From positions 1 to 12,982 of the forward strand of contig JABYQS010000798.1 of NCBI GenBank assembly GCA_022592435.1: DNA of 12,982 bases, given 5' to 3'. The translations under genes and the position numbers were made by a program. The notes under the pieces were generated by a model, which worked only from the letters and a program-made list of their open reading frames with translations, was not told the origin of the DNA and made no database searches. This DNA is from Cerioporus squamosus. Its lineage: Eukaryota; Basidiomycota; Agaricomycetes; Polyporales; Polyporaceae. Shown one piece after another: positions 8,490 through 12,982 of this stretch. The number at the start of each line of letters is the position of its first letter. The stretch's first letter is position 1.

Positions 8490-10167
8490 TCACGGCCAAG
8501 CACCGGCACCGTCCTTGTACCTGCGCAAGGCCTGGTTCTGAACGACGAGCAGCAGCGCATAAAGCGTCTCCATCCTCTGTACCGCACCGCACAAATCCCA
8601 TACTTATCGTGTCAGCATCATATATCGAACGACTGACAGAGTCAGGCGATTATCACACTCACCGGCATGGCCACCCCCGCTCTCCGCCCCATTCTCACAA
8701 CCTCCCCAACGACATGCTCGACCTCCATCGGCCGCCCGGCCTGCACGTCAACCAGCATGCTCGGCAGATGCTTGCTGTCCGGACGCGCGTGAATCCGCGC
8801 CGTGTTCAAGAGCATCTTGTACGTGGCGTCGGGATCGAAGCCTGCCACAGGGTCCCCTGGATTTTGTGGTGGCGCAAATAGGGCCTGGCCAAGTGCCGAA
8901 AGCTCTTGCAAAGTGTCGTACAGGAACGGGATCGTGTACTGCCCGAGCGCAGGCGAGGCACACGGGACATCCGCCGTCCGCTTCTCGCTCTCGGTAGCCG
9001 GATCGGACCGTCCCCCGGACTCCTCCCGACTTTGAGACTCAACAGCAGAGCCGTCCTTGCCCTCGTAACCAGGCTCGCACTCTGGTGGTCTGAAGAACGC
9101 CCTCAGTGACTCCTGCGCAAGCGTCGCAGACGCGCCTAGCGCGGCGTTCCACATGTTCTTCGCGAACTTGACGCGCTGGATGTCAGGTACGATTGTCACC
9201 TGGCTCCCACCTTCCCGTAACATAAACGCGAGCCCGTCGAGGAGCGCATCCTCGGCGGGAGTGTTCTCGTTCGCAGTGAAGTTCGGGGGGCGGTACAATC
9301 CCATCGAGACGCGGTCCTGTGAGCGCGCCGTGGGTCAGTACGAGCATCAACGGAAGAAGCCCGAGGGAAACTTGAAGAACGGACTGACAAGGTCGTTGTG
9401 CTCGACCGGGTTGTGCTCGACCACGTTATTCTCGACGAGGTTCGCTCCAATCCACACCGCCGTGCTCACGATGCGCGGCTCCGCTTCGGGGTTCAGCTTC
9501 TTGAGCGCGTCATACAGATCCGTCTCGACATTCAAGCCGTTCTGCATGAGCACATATGTTGGCTGCGGGTGCTCGTTCGCATATGGGACGGAGAGTAGGG
9601 GCGCCAGTAGGTCGGACGTGCGCTGGAGCTCGGGGATGGCCTTGGTAACGATAAATACATAGGCGTACGGCCGATCGAGTGCGTCTTCGAGTGTTTGCAA
9701 CACTGTGAGAGTGATCAGTCCGCTGGTACTGCAATAGCACTACAGGCAATCGAAAGGGACTGCGGCGTACAGCGGTCAGGTCTCCATCCATGGATGTTCC
9801 CGTACCTGGCGCTGCGAATGTCTATTCCGTGGGCTATATGGCGGGAAGAGAACGGACTTTGAGTCAATATCGGGATAAGAAGGATCCTGCCCGTGACACT
9901 CACCGTCTGCAACTGCGTAGTTACTGCGCGCAACTACAGTCATACGTGCATGACCGCCTCTCTTCAAGATCAACGAGTCTGGTCATGGCGACGGTGGTTA
10001 TTGGCGTGGTGGTCCGGAGCCGGGAGGAATGGTTTCGCGCGCGTCAGCCTTTTCTCTCTCGCTGCCTGGCTCAAAGTACATGACTCACATATAGCACCGA
10101 CAGCACCATATCCGATCAGCAAAACGTCCTGGAGATGGGACTCGGAGGTCATGGAGTTCGTGAACAT
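8490..10167 (-). CDS. 2-dehydropantoate 2-reductase (ketopantoate reductase) family protein, KPR2
   Basis: Exons on the minus strand: 10167..10089, 9978..9904, 9833..9771, 9702..9389, 9316..8663, 8576..8490; 1272 nt, 423 aa. Introns are 110, 70, 68, 72 and 86 nt with good donors (GTGAGT, GTGAGT, GTACGC, GTCAGT, GTGAGT) and matching phases. The start used is the first in-frame ATG (10167); the ATG at 10152 corresponds to the KPR1 start and is a fair alternative. The NADP-binding motif IGYGAVGA lies near residue 18-25. Putative catalytic residues, by comparison with E. coli PanE, are Asn127 (VLMQNG), Lys227 (RVKFAKN) and Glu375 (RPMEVEH). The linker keeps the motif ALGQYTIPFLYDTLQELSAL that KPR1 has lost by frameshift, so KPR2 is the better preserved copy. 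A 15-bp tandem duplication in exon 4 adds five residues (NPVEH-type) relative to KPR1. It is transcribed divergently from the oxidoreductase gene across 216 bp. The pantothenate-pathway role is inferred from the family. Confidence 0.88.
9395..9424. repeat. 15-bp tandem duplication in KPR2 exon 4
   Basis: GTTGTGCTCGACCGG is followed directly by GTTGTGCTCGACCAC. The duplication is in frame and adds five residues to a Val-Glu-His-Asn segment just before the intron at 9388..9317. KPR1 has a single unit. Confidence 0.85.
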
Positions 10168-10383
10168 TGACAACGTGGACTCCGACTTGGAGAGCGCCCG
10201 AGGTTGACACGATCTAAGCGCGCCATGCTTATCTTATCGCATTCCCACTTCAACCTGACCACGATGTCCGAGTCCGAGTCAACCCTTATATCTTCCACTT
10301 CGTTCGTCTGCGGAGAGTGACTTGTCGGGACCTCCGGTGGCTACTTGTTGATTGGCGAAGCCATCAATATCCGTGTCTTGTCG
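10168..10383. promoter_or_regulatory. Divergent promoter shared by KPR2 and the FAD oxidoreductase
   Basis: A 216-bp spacer lies between two divergent start codons. It holds CTTATCTTATC at 10228-10238 (a double GATA motif on the minus strand, about 61-71 bp from the KPR2 start), a short direct repeat GTCCGAGTCCGAGTC (about 10265-10279) and a TATA-like TTATAT at 10287-10292 about 95 bp before the oxidoreductase ATG. Confidence 0.55.
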
Positions 10384-12238
10384 ATGCGATTCTCTACTAT
10401 CTCGTGGTTCCTAGCTACGATCATGTCTACGCTCCCTCTGGTTTTGAACGCCATCGCGGAGGACCAAGCGGCGATTGAGCTCCCCGTACAGAGTGCACCC
10501 GCTTCTCTGCCAGTCTCGAATCCTACCAAGTCGTTCTGGGTCGACACTCCCGGAGCAAACCCACTCGCGAAGGAGGGTAGCACCGGCACGCTCACGCATG
10601 ACGCGGACATTTGCATCGTCGGCTCGGGAATCACCGGGTCTCTGCTGCGTACCATCTGTCGAGCCTACTTGCGGCAGAGGGCCTGGATGGTGGCAAGGAC
10701 TTGAAGGTTACCATTCTTGAGGCGAGAGACTTCTGTGAGCAGTCTTTCCGTCGGTAAGTTGTGCCGTGAACTGACATCATCTGCGTGCAGGTTCAGGCGC
10801 CACGGGTATAATCATCGCAACAATTAACTGGTCACAGTATCACTGATTGAACTCGCAGGTAGGAACGGAGGGCACCTCACGCCCGCATTCTTTCAGGGAG
10901 TTGTCGGCTACTCCGCGCTCTATGGGACTGAGGAAGCCGTCCGGGCGATCGCTCTCGAGCAGCACACGGCCTCATCCATCGTGAAGCTCATCAAGGATAC
11001 TGGCGCAGAGGGCGCAGTCGATCTTGTTGAAGGCGGACATACGACCCTGCTCTTCACAGAGCCTGAGATCGATGTGGCAAAGGCCGACTACGCTGCTGCG
11101 AAGGCTGCGGGTATCAACGTCGAGGACGTCAAGTTCCTGAGCAAGGAGGAAGTGAACAAGGTAGGCGTGACCTCTACCTTGACTTGATCTACACTGATTT
11201 TGTTACGCATCCGCAGACCTACGGGGCTGAATACCCCGGTATCCACGCCCCGGGGCACAATCTCTGGCCACTCAAGCTCGTCACGCACCTCTACAACCTC
11301 ACGAAGCAGACCCTCGGCCCGAATCTTACTCTGCACACCAACACGCCCGTCACCGTGATTGCTCCCATACCTGCCACCTCCGACACCTCGTCGCGGCGTT
11401 GGAACCTGACGACCCCGCGCGGATCTATCGCCTGCTCATACGTCCTGCACGCTACCAATGCCTACGCATCGCACCTCCTCCCGCACATGCACGGCCCCTC
11501 AGGCATCATCCCCACTCGTGGCCAGATCATCGCGCTCCGCGCCGCCGCTCCCCTCTCCAACATCACGAAGTCGAGCTGGGACGGGAACGACGGCTTCGAG
11601 TACTGGTTCCCTCGTCCATTGACTGGCGACGAGACAGAACCCTGGTCATCCTTGGCGGAGGCCGCGAGTCGACGAGGCCGAAGTTTGAGCTGTACACGGT
11701 CGACGACGCAAGCGTGAACCCTGTGGTTGGGGACACGCTGAGAAAGTTCTTGCCTGCGGCGTTCCCGGGCAAGTATGAGCCTGGGCGGGAGCCGGAGATG
11801 GAATGGGTGAGCCTGCCTCGCATCTACGCAGATATCGAGACGACTGACCGACGTTTTGTAGACCGGCATCATGGGCTACACGAAGACGCACGACCCATTT
11901 GTGAGTCTTGCTTTTGCCTGTGGTTTTGCAGCACGCACTCACAGCGTCATCGGAATGCAGGTCGGCCCCGTACTCGACGCGACCCAACCTGACGCGTACA
12001 AGGGCCAGTTCATCGCAGCCGGATACACCGGGCACGGCATGCCCCGCGCGTACGGATGGTGAGTCCGACTTCTTCTGCGCATATTCGCGAGTCATTTGCC
12101 TCGCCTTAGACTGACCGCAACGCTTCCAGCGCCGAGGCTGTTGCAGCCATGATCTTCGCAGACATCACAGGAAAGGAGTTCGCGGTACCAGACTGGCTCC
12201 CGCGACACTACTTGACAAAGAACCGCCTGATTGAGTAG
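10384..12238 (+). CDS. FAD-dependent oxidoreductase, DAO (amino-acid oxidase-like) family, with two apparent frameshifts
   Basis: Exons 10384..10734, 10791..10805, 10859..11160, 11217..11806, 11862..11900, 11961..12058, 12130..12238. The ADP-binding motif CIVGSGITG is followed by CSGATGRNGGHLTP, typical of DAO-fold flavoenzymes, and near the C-terminus by AAGYTGHGMPRAYGCAEAVA, which closes the FAD site. Expected length is about 501 aa. Such enzymes oxidise the C-N bond of amino acids or amines, giving imine and H2O2; the substrate is unknown. The chosen ATG gives a hydrophobic N-terminus (FSTISWFLATIMSTLPLVL) that could be a signal sequence; an ATG at 10423 would remove most of it. One base is missing at the GGG of 10636-10638 (after GITG the reading continues as SAAYHLSSLLAAEG one frame over). 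Another is missing at the CCC of 11640-11642 (before LVILGGGRE). Either the gene is a recent pseudogene or these are homopolymer sequencing errors. Splice sites and all other codons look healthy. Confidence 0.8.
10791..10805 (+). other. 15-nt microexon of the FAD oxidoreductase
   Basis: Fifteen bases between two introns (10735..10790, 56 nt; 10806..10858, 53 nt). Spliced with its neighbours it supplies the end of Cys and Ser-Gly-Ala-Thr plus one base of Gly in CSGATGRNGGH, a motif needed for FAD binding in this family. Confidence 0.75.
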
Positions 12239-12258
12239 CTGCGTCGTAGAAGCTCCAG

Positions 12259-12982
12259 TCAAAGCGTGTCATATTCAGTACACCAATGCTGCGGATTCGC
12301 GCGCACATGGAGTGGTATGCCTCCGAGACCGGAAACGTAAAGAACAGCAATGAAGGGCAAATGCAGCCCCTGGTACATATCAGTAGTTCTCATCATGAAA
12401 CCGGAAGTAGGATTGTTCTGTAGCCTCTCGTCGCTCACAGCTGCATGGCACTCCGCTTCGCCCATGTCCTTCCAAGCACCGTCCTCTTCCCGTATATTTC
12501 CTTTAATCCCAAGCCCGTCAAACTCCCCCAAGACGCATCGCAAGGACGGAATCAAGGCGGTCATCACATTCACCGCCCGCATATCAGACTTATACGCTTC
12601 TGCTGCGCGTGGCCGGCCCCATACTGTAAATCAGGGTCCGATGTCCCGACCGTAGAGTCGATACAGAAGCGTATGGACACTCCACCGCCTTGCAAGCAAC
12701 GTCCCAACGTATCCTGCACGTACATATCCGAGCGTTCTCAGCAAGACCTCGATCGTATGGTATGAACGGCTCACCATGATATCATAAAGCCCCATCTTCA
12801 CGAGCATACGGTCTTCCATCCACAGGATCAGATGCGTGACGATGCGGGTCATCCCAAGGGGTCCAGGATACATACGTGGGGCCGGTTAAATTTGAGGTCC
12901 CAACCATATGTGTACTCAAAGCAGCGCGGCTTCACATCTCCCAGGACTGTTGGAAAGGTTTCAAGGTCCTTCCCAGTGGCGC
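12259..12982 (-). CDS. Unidentified gene, 3' part, running off the window end
   Basis: The largest piece is an open frame from about 12630 down to the stop at 12259, containing NVMTALIPSLRCVLGEFDGL and later SGFMMRTTDMYQGLHLPFIA. Upstream, frames at 12873-12631 (with EDRMLVKMGLYDIM) and at the window edge (with GDVKPRCFEYTYGWDLKFN) also look coding. Likely introns start at GTATGT (about 12874) and GTGAGC (about 12774), but I could not settle the joins; an in-frame TGA at 12631 shows that at least one intron or a defect lies there. I recognise no family. The stop is about 20 bp from the end of the oxidoreductase gene, so the two genes converge. The 5' end is outside the window. Confidence 0.35.

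Larger units (their letters stand above)
8417..10238 (-). repeat. Segmental duplication, copy 2 (contains KPR2)
   Basis: This is the partner of 3776-5597 in the same orientation. It begins with AGCGACGTACC (8417) and ends with CTTATCTTATC (10228-10238); the 15-mer GAGCGCCCGAGGTTG recurs at 10192-10206. Exon lengths of 75 and 63 nt are identical in both copies, whereas intron lengths have diverged. Confidence 0.8.

Overview
The window looks like nuclear DNA of a filamentous fungus, most likely a wood- or litter-associated basidiomycete (Polyporales-like). It is GC-rich. Its genes are split by many 50-110 nt GT-AG introns with CTGAC/CTCAC-type branch sites, start ATGs lie downstream of TATA boxes, and the protein families are typical of Agaricomycetes. 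No bacterial operon, tRNA, rRNA, CRISPR array or complete transposon is visible.

Layout. 24-1155 (minus): a poorly defined multi-exon gene or gene remnant. Three of its introns have a 5' splice site that is complementary to the sequence next to the branch point. 1170-2686 (minus): a 483-aa serine-rich basidiomycete protein of unknown function, with one clear 65-nt intron and a 10-bp minisatellite inside the coding sequence. 2687-3775: promoter and intergenic. 3841-5517 (minus): ketopantoate-reductase-family gene KPR1, six exons. 5518-7015: mostly intergenic, with one unexplained minus-strand open frame. 7016-7864 (plus): a four-exon gene for a 213-aa secreted protein. 7865-8416: intergenic. 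8490-10167 (minus): KPR2, a full paralogue of KPR1 with the same six-exon structure. 10168-10383: a 216-bp divergent promoter. 10384-12238 (plus): a seven-exon FAD-dependent oxidoreductase of the DAO family, carrying two apparent single-base deletions. 12259 to the window end (minus): the 3' part of an unidentified gene converging on the oxidoreductase.

The centre of interest is a segmental duplication. About 1.8 kb, from the KPR 3' flank up to a double-GATA promoter element, occurs twice in the same orientation and brackets the secreted-protein gene. KPR2 shares its short upstream region, with the double GATA motif, with the divergently transcribed amino-acid-oxidase-like gene. This suggests, but does not prove, co-regulation by a GATA factor such as the nitrogen regulators AreA/NIT2. 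KPR1 has diverged more: it has a compensated frameshift in its variable linker and one weakened splice donor.

Gene models were spliced by eye from reading-frame continuity, splice motifs and comparison of the two KPR copies. No similarity search was run. Family names rest on recognised motifs.
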